Origin: Bacillota bacterium
GTDB taxonomy: Bacteria > Bacillota > Bacilli > Paenibacillales > NBRC-103111
Reading direction: 5' to 3'
NCBI GenBank assembly: GCA_023386955.1
Contig: JAEWIS010000041.1
Coordinates: forward strand, 1 to 64,000
Length of the DNA: 64,000 nucleotides
Both the position numbers and the translations under genes were made by a program. The notes under the pieces were generated by a model that was given only the letters and a program-made list of their open reading frames with translations, did no database searches and was not told where the DNA came from. This document shows, piece by piece, positions 53,204 to 61,954 of the stretch (positions within the stretch are counted from its first letter, which is position 1; every line of letters starts with the position of its first letter).

Positions 53204-54116
53204 GCATGATGTGGAAATAAAAGGAGATCCCCAACCGGCATCCGGTGAACTTTCCGGCCAGGATGTGTCGGGAGGGCTGCTGCTGGCCATCGACAGCGCG
53301 ACGTCGGCTATGTCCGTGGCGTTGGTGAAGAAGGGAAAGCTGTTGGCGGAGGTGAATTCGCTGGTCGAGCGTAATCACTCCGTTTATTTGATGCCTGCCA
53401 TTGAAGAGGCTTTGAATCAGGCGGGGCTTTCCCTGGGCGCTTTGCAGGGGATTGCCGTTGGCAAGGGACCCGGCTCCTATACCGGGGTACGTATCGGAAT
53501 TACGGTAGCCAAAACGATGGCATGGACCTTGAAGCTGCCTGTAGCAGGGGTATCCAGTCTGGAGGCGCTGGCGGCGGGAGCCTTGGCCGAATGGCGGAAG
53601 CAAGGTGGCGCAAGCAGCCGTGTTTGGGTGGTGCCTATGTTGAATGCCCGGCGGGGGCAGGCTTTTACGGCGCTGCTGGAGCTCCGGGAACACGAAACGG
53701 TGGGGGCGAAGGATGCTCAGGAGAACGGGAGCGTTTTGCCTGCCATGTGGCCGGTTTCTTCACCAGGCTGGTTGTGCCGCGAGGAAGACGGCATCCGTTT
53801 GATGGAGACCTGGGCGGACCGGTTGCTCGAGCTGCTGGGACAGGAGCAGGAGCCTCCGGAGGCGGTGCTGTTTGTGGGTGAGCCCCAAGAGTTTGGAGCG
53901 GTGACGGAGCGGTTTGCCATAGCTGCGCCGGAGGTTTCCGGGGACAATGTGCGGACAGAGGCGATTCCCTGTGATATCCACGCCGAATATACGGGGTATC
54001 TGGGAGAGCTGCGTTTCCGCTCCGGTCAAGGAGACGACGCGCACACGCTGCTGCCCAATTATGCCCAGCTGGCCGAAGCCGAGGTCAAACTTGCTGAAAA
54101 ACAACAAACCAAATGA
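53181..54116 (+). CDS. tsaB: tRNA t6A synthesis protein TsaB
   Basis: 311 residues, longer than the usual 230-240 because of an extra N-terminal stretch of about 30 residues and an extended end. Core: LLLAIDSATSAMSVALVKKG near 33, SYTGVRIGITVAKTMAWTL near 95, NARRGQAFTALLE near 155. It is a degenerate ASKHA protein that scaffolds TsaD. The start ATG at 53181 is 13 bases after AAAGGAG, a long gap, so a later start is possible. Confidence 0.93.
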   Translation: MMNDRNPEHDVEIKGDPQPASGELSGQDVSGGLLLAIDSATSAMSVALVKKGKLLAEVNSLVERNHSVYLMPAIEEALNQAGLSLGALQGIAVGKGPGSYTGVRIGITVAKTMAWTLKLPVAGVSSLEALAAGALAEWRKQGGASSRVWVVPMLNARRGQAFTALLELREHETVGAKDAQENGSVLPAMWPVSSPGWLCREEDGIRLMETWADRLLELLGQEQEPPEAVLFVGEPQEFGAVTERFAIAAPEVSGDNVRTEAIPCDIHAEYTGYLGELRFRSGQGDDAHTLLPNYAQLAEAEVKLAEKQQTK

Positions 54117-54141
54117 AATTATATAGTCAGGAGGGAGCGGC

Positions 54142-54645
54142 ATGGAGCTTCCTGTAGCAGACGGCTTGGGGCCTCTGTTGTCTCCGGTTTTCCGGCCGAT
54201 GCGGGTTGAGGATATCGGGAGTATTGTTGAGATTGAAAAAGAAGCCTTTCCCACGCCCTGGACGGCCGGGGCGTTTCAAAATGAGCTGTCCAACAATCAT
54301 TTTGCCCATTATCTGGTTATGGAGGTGGAGGGCGACATCGCCGGCTATGCGGGCATGTGGGTAATTATGGATGAGGCCCATGTGACCAACATCGCCATCC
54401 GGTCCATGTACCGCGGCAAAAAGCTGGGCGAACGACTCTTAACCGAGCTGCGCAGCAAGGCCAACTCGCGGGGGGCCAAACGGATGACCCTGGAGGTGCG
54501 GGTCACTAACCGGATAGCGCAAAATTTGTATGAAAAGCTGGGCTTCCGTTCCGTGGGCGTGCGCAAGGGCTATTATACGGATAATAATGAAGATGCGCTG
54601 ATCATGTGGGCGGATATTCCGGAGGAGCGGTGGAAAACATCATGA
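54142..54645 (+). CDS. rimI: Ribosomal protein S18-alanine N-acetyltransferase
   Basis: 167 residues, GNAT fold. FRPMRVEDIGSIVEIEKEAF near the start, ITNIAIRSMYRGKKLGERLL-type acetyl-CoA segment near 95, and LEVRVTNRIAQNLYEKLGF near 120. The ATG follows AGGAGGG. It shares its last bases with the tsaD start (ATGA), so translation is coupled. Confidence 0.94.
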   Translation: MELPVADGLGPLLSPVFRPMRVEDIGSIVEIEKEAFPTPWTAGAFQNELSNNHFAHYLVMEVEGDIAGYAGMWVIMDEAHVTNIAIRSMYRGKKLGERLLTELRSKANSRGAKRMTLEVRVTNRIAQNLYEKLGFRSVGVRKGYYTDNNEDALIMWADIPEERWKTS

Positions 54646-55703
54646 TGGACAAAATGAAGCTTCCGGCTGTGCCTCCAAGCACACCATCGCTGATTCTGGC
54701 GATCGAAACCAGCTGTGACGAAACCTCGGTGGCAGTGGTGGAGGACGGGCGGATCATCCGCTCCAACATCATCTCCTCTCAGATCGAAACCCACAAGAAG
54801 TTCGGCGGGGTTGTGCCGGAGGTGGCGTCGCGGCAGCATGTGGAGAGCATTACCTGGATCATTGAAGAGGCTGTGGAAAAAGCGGGCATCCGCCTGCAGG
54901 ATGTGGATGCCGTGGCCGTAACTCAGGGGCCGGGTCTGGTAGGCTCCCTGCTGGTGGGATTGGTGGCCGGCAAAGCTCTGGCCTTTTCCCTGGGATTGCC
55001 GCTGATTGCGGTGCACCATATTGCCGGTCATATCTATGCCAACCGCTTCGTCCAGGAGCTGGAGTATCCCAGCCTGGCACTGGTGGTGTCCGGCGGACAC
55101 ACGGAGCTGGTGGTGCTGGAGGGGCCGGGCCAATTCCGCATTATCGGGCGGACCCGGGACGACGCCGTGGGCGAGGCCTACGACAAGGTGGCCCGGGCCT
55201 TGGGGCTGCCGTATCCCGGCGGCCCCCATCTGGACCGGCTCGCGTTGGCCGCGGACGGGGCAGTGCAGCTGCCCCGCGCCTGGCTGGAGCCGGATTCCTA
55301 CGATTTCAGCTTCAGCGGGCTGAAATCGGCGGTGTTGGCCGCGCTGAATACGGCGCGGATGAAGGGGCTTGACCTTGCTGCGGACCACGTGGCAAGGGGG
55401 TTCCAGGACTCCGTCATCGACGTGGTGACGGAGAAGGCTATGCGCGCCGCCAAGCAGTTCGGCGCGAAGCAGCTGTTGTTGGCCGGAGGCGTAGCGGCCA
55501 ACAAAGGGCTCCGGGAGAGCCTCACGGAGCGGTGCCGGCAGGCCCGGCTGCCGCTGGTTGTTCCTCCCCTGGAGCTGTGCACGGACAATGCGGCGATGAT
55601 CGCCGCGGCCGCGCACTTGAAGTGGGAGCGCGGGGAGTTCGCGCCGATGACGTTGAAGGCGGAGGCCGTCCTCTCCCTGGAGGAATGGTCGGTGAAATCA
55701 TAA
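54642..55703 (+). CDS. tsaD: tRNA t6A threonylcarbamoyltransferase TsaD
   Basis: 353 residues. AIETSCDETSVAVVEDG near 18, EVASRQHVESI near 60, metal-binding HHIAGHIYANRF near 120, and KSAVLAALN/GGVAANKGLRE near 290. It transfers the threonylcarbamoyl group to A37 in a TsaB-TsaD complex. ATG at 54642 overlaps the rimI stop; an ATG one codon on is possible. It ends in a strong terminator followed by a cluster of DnaA boxes. Confidence 0.96.
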   Translation: MMDKMKLPAVPPSTPSLILAIETSCDETSVAVVEDGRIIRSNIISSQIETHKKFGGVVPEVASRQHVESITWIIEEAVEKAGIRLQDVDAVAVTQGPGLVGSLLVGLVAGKALAFSLGLPLIAVHHIAGHIYANRFVQELEYPSLALVVSGGHTELVVLEGPGQFRIIGRTRDDAVGEAYDKVARALGLPYPGGPHLDRLALAADGAVQLPRAWLEPDSYDFSFSGLKSAVLAALNTARMKGLDLAADHVARGFQDSVIDVVTEKAMRAAKQFGAKQLLLAGGVAANKGLRESLTERCRQARLPLVVPPLELCTDNAAMIAAAAHLKWERGEFAPMTLKAEAVLSLEEWSVKS

Positions 55704-55717
55704 CAGAGCAAAGCGAG

Positions 55718-55748
55718 AGCAGCCTGCGGTATCGGGGCTGCTTTTTTT
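55718..55748 (+). terminator. Terminator after tsaD
   Basis: AGCAGCC (55718-55724) pairs with GGCTGCT (55736-55742), then TTTTTT. Confidence 0.9.
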
Positions 55749-55750
55749 GA

Positions 55751-56058
55751 TGTGGATAAACTGGTGGCAGAACTGGTTATTTCAACAGGATCTCCACAGC
55801 CGCCAATATGAGTAGTGTCATGAATTCATACACAGAGGCATGTGGATAAAGTTATCCACATGCCCTGTGAGTAATGTGTATAAGTTAAAAAAAGCCCGAT
55901 TAGGCGCGGGGATATTATGCACATTTCACGCAGAATAACTTATCCACATATATGGGGATAGCTTGTGGATAATGGGGATAAGATTGTGGCTAAGTGACGA
56001 AACCCTGGGAATAAGCTGCATTTTCGGAGGGGGACGACATTTGCAAACATGTGGATAA
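55751..56058. promoter_or_regulatory. DnaA-box cluster (eight perfect TTATNCACA sites)
   Basis: Perfect boxes on either strand at 55751-55759, 55841-55849, 55852-55860, 55875-55883, 55915-55923, 55940-55948, 55964-55972 and 56050-56058. Six are exactly TTATCCACA; the others are TTATACACA and TTATGCACA. Near-matches lie at 55973 and 55985. No dnaA, dnaN or AT-rich unwinding element accompanies them, so this is not oriC. Confidence 0.92.
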
Positions 56059-56217
56059 GTGCGAAGCCTCAATCGCCAGTATGAACATGTTAAATTCAGT
56101 TGGAACAAACGAGGTTTGCCCACAGGAGGCTAGGGGAGCGAGTAAAACTATTCAGCATGCAGCCCGTCTTGCATTTCGAACGAGCCAGGAGGAGCCTCGT
56201 CACATGGGCCGGTCCTC

Positions 56218-56402
56218 CATACGGACTGAGGAGCCGCTATTTCGCCGAAAAATGCATTTCGAGGAGTTTCGCGGACTCACAGTACCTTATTTCCTCTTCA
56301 GGTTGCGCAAAAAGGCTACTTTTGAGCTAATAGCGTCCCCTGAGTCCGTTACATTAGAAAACAACCGTTTCTTCGCGGAATAACGGCTCCTGTGTCCGTT
56401 GG
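56218..56402. repeat. Four-unit ACGGACTGAG array (locus B4), spacing 50/61/50
   Basis: 24-base units at 56218-56241 and 56268-56291 (forward) and at 56329-56352 and 56379-56402 (reverse). Forward units share CGGACT and end TATT. Units 1 and 4 are complementary at about 19 of 24 positions. It lies between the DnaA-box cluster and the ABC-F terminator. Confidence 0.88.
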
Positions 56403-56423
56403 CTCACCCGCCCCTTCCAAAAC

Positions 56424-56455
56424 CCAAAAAACCGGACGCATCATGCGCCCGGTCT
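56424..56455 (-). terminator. Terminator of the ABC-F gene
   Basis: On the minus strand ACCGGGCGCATGATGCGTCC pairs on itself (56453-56431), followed by TTTTTTGGGTTTT. Confidence 0.88.
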
Positions 56456-56483
56456 ACTAGGAATAACGCCTGCAGCTAACCAT

Positions 56484-58493
56484 TTATGCCATTAACTGCT
56501 CCCAGGCCTCGTAGTGCTCCTGCAGCTCCTGCCGCTTAGCGTCGAGCTCGGTGTTGATGCCTTGGACGGCAATATAGTCGTTGTAGACCTCGGGGAGGGT
56601 CAGCTGCTCCTCCAGCCCGGCAATGTCCTGCTCCAGCTGGCTGATCTCCTGCTCCAGCTGCTCCAGCCGGCGCTGGCGGCTGCGCTCCTCGCGTTTGGCC
56701 TGTTTGTCCGCTTCATAACTGCTGGCCGCAGGCGCTGCAGCAACGCCTTTGGCACTCCCATTAGTGGAGGCTGGGTTCCGGATGGAGCCTGCTCCGGTGG
56801 CGCCGCTTCCGCTTTCCGTGCGGGAAGCGGTTTTAGAGGAAGCGTCGGCCGCCTCCGCCCGGGCTTCCTCCAGCTCCAGCTTCTTCTCGATATAATCGTC
56901 ATAATTCCCCAGATAAGCGGTAATGCCGTCCTTGTCCAGCTCCAATACCCGGTCCGCCATTTTGTTCAGGAAATACCGGTCATGGGAGATAAACAGCAGG
57001 GTGCCTTCGTAATCCATCAATGCGGCTTCCAGCACTTCCTTGCTGAACAGATCCAGATGGTTGGTGGGTTCGTCCAGAATCAGCATATTGGCATTCTGGA
57101 GCATCAGCTTGGCCAGGGACACCCGGGCTTTTTCCCCGCCGCTTAAGGAAGAGACCCGCTTGAACACATCCTCGCCGCTGAACAGGAAGTTCCCCAGAAC
57201 CGTACGTACCCGGGCCTCCTCCATATGGGGATATTCATTCCAAACCTCATCCAAGACTGTGTTGGCCCCGTTCAGATGGGACTGCTCCTGGTCATAGTAC
57301 CCGATTTGGACACGGGTCCCCCAGTAGAAGGTCCCTCTCCAGGGTTTAAGCTGCTCCGTCAGCACCTTGAACAGGCTGGACTTGCCGACGCCGTTGGGTC
57401 CGATCAGCGCAGCCGTATCGCCGCGGGACAGCTGGAAGCTGGCATGCTGGAACAGCGGAGTTTCGCCGTCGTAGCTTACGGCCAGGTCCGCAGCATTCAA
57501 CACATCCCGTCCGGAGGAATATGCCGTCTCAAAGGAGAAGGCTGCTTTTTTCAGCTCACCCTGAGGCTTGTCGAGACGGTCCATTTTCTCCAAGGCCTTG
57601 CGACGGCTTTGGGCCCGTTTGGTGGTGGTGGCACGGACGATATTCTTCTGGATAAAATCCTCCATCCGGGCGATTTCTTCCTGCTGCTTGTCGAATTGTT
57701 TCATTCGGATTTCGTATTCTTGCGCCTTCAGCTCCACATAACGGCTGTAATTGCCGGTATAACGGACGGATTGATGGCGTTCGATTTCGTAAATGGCGGT
57801 AACCAGGGCATCCAGGAAATACCGGTCATGGGATACCACAAGAATGGCGCCGGGATAGGAGCGTAGGTACCCTTCCAGCCAGGTCAGGGTGGCGATGTCC
57901 AAATGGTTGGTAGGTTCGTCCAGCATCAGCACATCCGGCTCCTGAAGCAGCATTTTGGCCAAGGCCAGACGGGTCCGTTGGCCTCCGCTCAGAGTGGAAA
58001 TCAGCGTATCCGGGGCAAAATCCCCAAAGCCCATCCCCGACAGCACGCTGCGCATGCGGGATTCCATGCTGTAGCCGCCCTTTTCCTTAAACTGCTCGGA
58101 CTTGGCGGCGTATTGGTGGAGCAGGGCTTCATACGCTTTTTCGTTCTCATGAAGCTTCGGGTCAGCCATGGCCTCTTCCATTTCACGAAGCTCCCGCTCG
58201 GTTTGCAAAAGAGGGGCAAATACGTCCAGCATTTCCGCCCGGATGCTCCGTTCGCTTTGCAGGCCGCTGTTTTGTGCCAGGTAACCGACACGAATATCCT
58301 TGTTTTTGAAGATTTCGCCGCTGTCATGCGACATTTCCCCGGAAATAATTTGCAGGAGCGTGGATTTTCCCGCCCCGTTGACACCAACCAGGCCGATTCG
58401 CTCTCTGTCCTGCACCTGTACATTTATATTCGACAGCACGGTTCGGGTGCCGTAGCTCTTGCTGATGTTTGAGGCCTGAAGCAAAATGGCCAT
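56484..58493 (-). CDS. ABC-F family ribosome-associated ATPase (YdiF-like)
   Basis: 669 residues with two ATPase cassettes and no membrane part. Walker A GVNGAGKST near 35 and GPNGVGKSS near 360; signatures LSGGQRTRLALAK and LSGGEKARVSLAK; both followed by LDEPTNHLD. The interdomain linker (about 250-320) is basic and helical (KKRAQSRRKALEKM-type). A C-terminal coiled-coil extension, with a Ser/Ala-rich spacer, spans about 530-669. It likely acts on stalled ribosomes. Start MAILLQASNISKSYG is chosen over a codon six earlier. Confidence 0.93.
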   Translation of the reverse strand: MAILLQASNISKSYGTRTVLSNINVQVQDRERIGLVGVNGAGKSTLLQIISGEMSHDSGEIFKNKDIRVGYLAQNSGLQSERSIRAEMLDVFAPLLQTERELREMEEAMADPKLHENEKAYEALLHQYAAKSEQFKEKGGYSMESRMRSVLSGMGFGDFAPDTLISTLSGGQRTRLALAKMLLQEPDVLMLDEPTNHLDIATLTWLEGYLRSYPGAILVVSHDRYFLDALVTAIYEIERHQSVRYTGNYSRYVELKAQEYEIRMKQFDKQQEEIARMEDFIQKNIVRATTTKRAQSRRKALEKMDRLDKPQGELKKAAFSFETAYSSGRDVLNAADLAVSYDGETPLFQHASFQLSRGDTAALIGPNGVGKSSLFKVLTEQLKPWRGTFYWGTRVQIGYYDQEQSHLNGANTVLDEVWNEYPHMEEARVRTVLGNFLFSGEDVFKRVSSLSGGEKARVSLAKLMLQNANMLILDEPTNHLDLFSKEVLEAALMDYEGTLLFISHDRYFLNKMADRVLELDKDGITAYLGNYDDYIEKKLELEEARAEAADASSKTASRTESGSGATGAGSIRNPASTNGSAKGVAAAPAASSYEADKQAKREERSRQRRLEQLEQEISQLEQDIAGLEEQLTLPEVYNDYIAVQGINTELDAKRQELQEHYEAWEQLMA

Positions 58494-58828
58494 GGTCCTT
58501 CGTCCCTCCAAATTTCACGCTTAAAATCAAGATTTGTGTACATAGTGTAACATATCCGGGTCCCTTTTCTCATCCCACGAAATATTTATAGCCAAAAAGT
58601 CCAACGTCCTAAAGGATCAGGTTGGATTATTTTGTGAACCGCGCATTGGCTCTGCCATTTGAAGGGAATGATTTTATGGGATGGCTGGCGGCTGATCAAT
58701 TTTATTGAAGATGTTTTGCCGGGGGGGATTGTTTTTCGCGGTCTGGAATAATATGCTACAATAGAACTAACCTAACAGAACGGATTTTCCCAACTGAAAC
58801 CGTCGGCTTAAAGGAGTGTGCATCAGGC
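58494..58828. other. Divergent gap between ABC-F and folate cyclo-ligase genes
   Basis: 335 bases. TACAAT at 58757-58762 is a possible -10 for the folate gene; no clear -35 lies 16-18 bases before it. No repeat array or reading frame is supported. Confidence 0.5.
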
Positions 58829-59473
58829 ATGTCCCAATGGAAAAAAGAGCTCCGCCGCACTGTGCTGGACAAGCGGGAACGGCTGGGAGCGGAGGAGAGA
58901 AGGCTGAAATCCGCCGCTATCTGCAGCAGGATTGTGGACATGCTGGAACGCCAGGGCACTCTCCGGGGCCAAAGCCGGTTGTTGACCTTTATGCCCTTCG
59001 GCCATGAGGTGGATATCCATCCGGTGGCGGAACACTGCTGGAAGGCTGGCGGTTCCGTGACAGTGCCCAAGACGGTTCCGGCGGAGAAGCGACTCGAGCT
59101 GTTCAACGTCCACAGCCTGGAGGAGCTGACTCCGGGGTTATGGGGGATTCTTGAACCGGATGCAGCCAAAGGGGCGGTTCCGGCAGACCCGGCGCTGCTG
59201 GCTGCTGTTCTGGTGCCGGGAGTGGCATTTGACCGGAATGGGGGACGGGTAGGTTATGGAGGCGGGTATTACGACCGGCTTCTGGCCGGACTTTATGGGC
59301 AGGGAATCCGTCCGATTACCATTGCCCCGGCTTTTGAGATGCAGCTTTGTGAGGGTCTTGAATTGGAGACCCATGATATAAAGGTGGATGCGGTAGTAAC
59401 CGAAGCAGGCTGGTACGTGAGGAGAGGGGATGGAGAGGGTGTCGGAGCATTCCGGGGAATTCAGTCATTTTAA
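58829..59473 (+). CDS. 5-formyltetrahydrofolate cyclo-ligase
   Basis: 214 residues. It makes 5,10-methenyl-THF from 5-formyl-THF and ATP. Visible features are [17 protein letters not shown] near the start, [19 protein letters not shown] near 52, and the ATP-binding end, [21 protein letters not shown] near 128. The ATG is 12 bases after AAAGGAG. It overlaps moaC by 44 bases, making it first in a folate/molybdopterin/Tat operon. Confidence 0.93.
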   Translation: MSQWKKELRRTVLDKRERLGAEERRLKSAAICSRIVDMLERQGTLRGQSRLLTFMPFGHEVDIHPVAEHCWKAGGSVTVPKTVPAEKRLELFNVHSLEELTPGLWGILEPDAAKGAVPADPALLAAVLVPGVAFDRNGGRVGYGGGYYDRLLAGLYGQGIRPITIAPAFEMQLCEGLELETHDIKVDAVVTEAGWYVRRGDGEGVGAFRGIQSF

Positions 59474-59960
59474 TGAACAGGGAAGAGCACGGATGGTGGA
59501 TGTGACGGACAAGACGGTAACGGAGCGCAGTGCCGTAGCCGAAACGGCGGTGCTGATGCGCCCCGACACACTCCGCCAGATCAAAACAGGTGGAATCGCC
59601 AAGGGGGATGTACGGGCTGTTGCCCAAATCGCAGGTATCATGGCGGCCAAAAAAACCTCCGATTGGATTCCTATGTGCCATCCCCTGGCGCTGACGGGAG
59701 TGGACATCCGCTTTTCCGATAACGACCGGGATACCCTATATATAGAAGCAACTGTGAAAACCACCGGCAAAACCGGTGTGGAGATGGAAGCGTTGACTGC
59801 CGTTTCCGCAGCCGGGCTGACGGTGTACGATATGTGCAAGGCGCTGGATAAGGATATGGAGATTGGGCCGATACGTTTGTTGGCCAAACATGGAGGCAAA
59901 AGCGGCCCGTATCAGAGGCCCGGCCAATCCGCATTCCAAGAAGAGGGAGGGAACCGCTAA
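59430..59960 (+). CDS. moaC: Cyclic pyranopterin monophosphate synthase MoaC
   Basis: 176 residues. Core [33 protein letters not shown] near 82 (catalytic histidine in MCHPL) and [18 protein letters not shown] near 112, with the active-site lysine and aspartate in [11 protein letters not shown] near 135. Molybdopterin step 1b. The ATG lies 5 bases after AGGAG, inside the cyclo-ligase gene. Its stop overlaps the moaB start (TAATG). Confidence 0.95.
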   Translation: MERVSEHSGEFSHFNEQGRARMVDVTDKTVTERSAVAETAVLMRPDTLRQIKTGGIAKGDVRAVAQIAGIMAAKKTSDWIPMCHPLALTGVDIRFSDNDRDTLYIEATVKTTGKTGVEMEALTAVSAAGLTVYDMCKALDKDMEIGPIRLLAKHGGKSGPYQRPGQSAFQEEGGNR

Positions 59961-60466
59961 TGGGTTTTCGAGTAGGCATACTGGCCGCCAGCGACCGCGG
60001 CGCGCGCAAGGAACGGGAGCATACCAGCGCACAGGTCATCCGCGAGCTGGTGGAGGAAGAGCTGATGGGCGCAATTGTGGAGTTCCGGATTGTTCCGGAT
60101 GAGAAGCATGAAATTATGGCGGCCCTCATTGAAATGACGGATTATTATGAGGCGAATCTGGTTATCACCACCGGAGGGATCGGCTTGAAGCCCCGGGACG
60201 TGACACCGGAGGCGACGCTGGAGGTGGTGGAGCGTCTTGCGCCGGGTTTTGCGGAAGCCATCCGCAGTGCGATGATTGCGGCGAATTTGCCGGAGGCGCT
60301 GTGTATGAGAGGGATTTCCGGCCTGCGGGGGCAGTCGCTGATTCTGAACCTGCCCGCCGACCCCAAGGGGGTCCATGAAAGCATGAAGGCCGTAATGGGT
60401 TATCTTCCGACAGCCTTGAACCAGCTGGAGGGACGGGAGAGCGTAGACGAGGGGGAGGGGGCTTGA
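59960..60466 (+). CDS. moaB: Molybdenum cofactor protein MoaB/MogA family
   Basis: 168 residues. ILAASDRGARKEREHTS near 8 and the TTGGIGLKPRDVTPEAT signature near 72, followed by a hydrophobic GFAEAIRSAMIAANLPEA stretch. It adenylates molybdopterin or has a related role. It follows moaC with a one-base overlap. In B. subtilis the place between moaC and tat holds rex; here rex is absent from the window. Confidence 0.94.
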   Translation: MGFRVGILAASDRGARKEREHTSAQVIRELVEEELMGAIVEFRIVPDEKHEIMAALIEMTDYYEANLVITTGGIGLKPRDVTPEATLEVVERLAPGFAEAIRSAMIAANLPEALCMRGISGLRGQSLILNLPADPKGVHESMKAVMGYLPTALNQLEGRESVDEGEGA

Positions 60467-60489
60467 TTTTATTTAGCCCAACCTGCCCG

Positions 60490-60518
60490 TTGATGGCCCG
60501 GCGATAAAGCGGTACAAT
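60490..60518 (+). promoter_or_regulatory. Sigma-A promoter of tatA
   Basis: TTGATG (60490-60495), a 17-base spacer and TACAAT (60513-60518); tatA starts 61 bases further. Confidence 0.72.
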
Positions 60519-60578
60519 GGTACTGTCGGCGGAATAATAAAACGCTTGCATACGATTCATAAAAGGGGAGATGGCCTC

Positions 60579-60827
60579 ATGTTTAGTGGAATTGGCGCAA
60601 CGGGCATCATATTGATTATTTTGGTCGCCTTGCTATTGTTCGGGCCCAACAAGCTTCCGGAGCTGGGCAGGGCGTTCGGCCGCACGCTTCGTGAATTCAA
60701 GGAAGGCGCCAGAGACATCATGGACGAGGAACCCAAACCCCGCAAGGAAATCCGTAACGAAGAGGTTCAAGTCCAGCCTTCCGCCAAATCCGATTCCACC
60801 CAAAGCTCCACGAAGCTGCAGGATTAA
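60579..60827 (+). CDS. tatA: Twin-arginine translocase subunit TatA
   Basis: 82 residues. One helix (GATGIILIILVALLLFGPNK), hinge FGPNKLPELGRAFG, and an amphipathic helix (RTLREFKEGARDIMDEEP), then an acidic, Ser/Gln-rich tail. It forms the variable pore of the Tat pathway. ATG at 60579 follows AAGGGGAG at 8 bases. It has its own promoter and precedes tatC by 46 bases. Confidence 0.95.
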   Translation: MFSGIGATGIILIILVALLLFGPNKLPELGRAFGRTLREFKEGARDIMDEEPKPRKEIRNEEVQVQPSAKSDSTQSSTKLQD

Positions 60828-60873
60828 GTAAGCTTCCCGGACAGACAGACTCGACGGATCGGCAGGTGGTGGT

Positions 60874-61662
60874 ATGCAGGAGATGAAGGATGAGGACAAG
60901 GACATGTCCCTGGTGGAGCATATCACGGAGCTGCGCAAACGGGTTATCCTGGTGCTGGCGGTTTTTGTGGTGGCGATGATCGGGGGGCTGTTTGCCTCCT
61001 CGTATGTCATTGATTTTATCAAAAGTGTGGAGCCGGCCAAATCCATGGCTTGGCATGCCATATCCCTTTGGGATGGCATCCGTATCTATATGCAGTTTGC
61101 CGTTGGCATTTCCCTGGTGGTGGCGCTGCCGTTCACCTTGTATCAGGTGTGGGCGTTTGTGAAGCCGGGGCTGAAGGAGCATGAGCAAAGGGCGGCGCTC
61201 CGGTTTATCCCTTTTTCGGTGGTGCTGTGGGTGGTGGGTCTGGCCTTCGCCTACGGCGTTGTGTTCCAGATGGCGGTTTATTTCACCACCAAGGTGAACC
61301 GGGGGCTGGGTTTGACGGAGATTTACGGGGTCAGCCAATATTTCAGCTTTATGTTCAATATTCTGATTCCGGTGTCGCTGCTTTTTGAGCTGCCGGTGGT
61401 GGTTATGTTCCTCACCCAGCTGCGGATTCTGAATCCCCGGATGATGAAGAAGCTGCGGCGCTTCGCGTATCTGGTGCTGGTGATTGTGGCAACAGCGATT
61501 ACACCGCCGGATTTTATTTCGGACTTTCTGGTGGCGGTTCCGCTGATTCTGCTCTATGAGTTCAGTGTGCTGCTGTCCGCCAGGGTATACCGCAAGCAGC
61601 TGGACAAGGACAAGGCGTGGGAAGAGGAATTCTACGGCAAGAAGCAGGAGCATCCCGTGTAA
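60874..61662 (+). CDS. tatC: Twin-arginine translocase subunit TatC
   Basis: 262 residues with six helices. MSLVEHITELRKRV near 10 is the conserved cytoplasmic entry; FTLYQVWAFVKPGLKEHEQR, RFIPFSVVLWVVGLAFAY and ATAITPPDFISDFLVAVP follow. It recognises twin-arginine signal peptides. ATG at 60874 has a weak site (AGGTGG); a second ATG three codons on is possible. The tatA-tatC pair resembles B. subtilis tatAy-tatCy. Confidence 0.95.
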   Translation: MQEMKDEDKDMSLVEHITELRKRVILVLAVFVVAMIGGLFASSYVIDFIKSVEPAKSMAWHAISLWDGIRIYMQFAVGISLVVALPFTLYQVWAFVKPGLKEHEQRAALRFIPFSVVLWVVGLAFAYGVVFQMAVYFTTKVNRGLGLTEIYGVSQYFSFMFNILIPVSLLFELPVVVMFLTQLRILNPRMMKKLRRFAYLVLVIVATAITPPDFISDFLVAVPLILLYEFSVLLSARVYRKQLDKDKAWEEEFYGKKQEHPV

Positions 61663-61711
61663 CGTCTCGCGAGCTGCGAGCTTTCCGGAGCAGATGCGGC
61701 TCCTCCAATAG

Positions 61712-61740
61712 AAACCGTGGTCCGGGAGGGCGGCGGTTTT
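61712..61740 (+). terminator. Weak terminator after tatC
   Basis: AAACCG (61712-61717) pairs with CGGTTT (61733-61738) around a G-rich loop, followed by TTTT; the stem is short. Confidence 0.45.
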
Positions 61741-61782
61741 TTGCTGTTTATGGAGCATGTTGGAGCCAGGAGGATAGGTGTA

Positions 61783-61954
61783 TATGAAAAACCGACCATA
61801 ATTCTGCAGAATGGCGGGATTGGAGGCTTTATACTCGAAAAATCATACATAATCAGCCCCGGCACAGGCAAACGGGCAGAACGGATATGAAAAACCGGGT
61901 ACAATTGCCCCAAATGGGAGCTGTGCGGAAATTGGGTATGAAAAACCGAGTACA
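61783..61954. repeat. GAAAAACCG repeat family (locus C), about 50-bp spacing
   Basis: Units of about 18 bases: 61783-61800 (forward, TATGAAAAACCGACC), 61832-61850 (reverse), 61886-61903 (forward, TATGAAAAACCGGGTACA) and 61937-61954 (forward, TATGAAAAACCGAGTACA). Starts are 49, 54 and 51 bases apart, near the spacing of the other arrays, but the orientation pattern differs. It lies between tatC and the groES promoter. Confidence 0.8.

Noticed and set aside
55751..56058. Chromosomal origin oriC
   Set aside because: No dnaA or dnaN gene, no AT-rich unwinding element; flanking genes are tsaD and an ABC-F gene. A DnaA-box cluster fits better.
56051..56383. 110-codon frame across the DnaA boxes and array B4
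   Set aside because: Composed of non-coding repeats, with no ribosome site.
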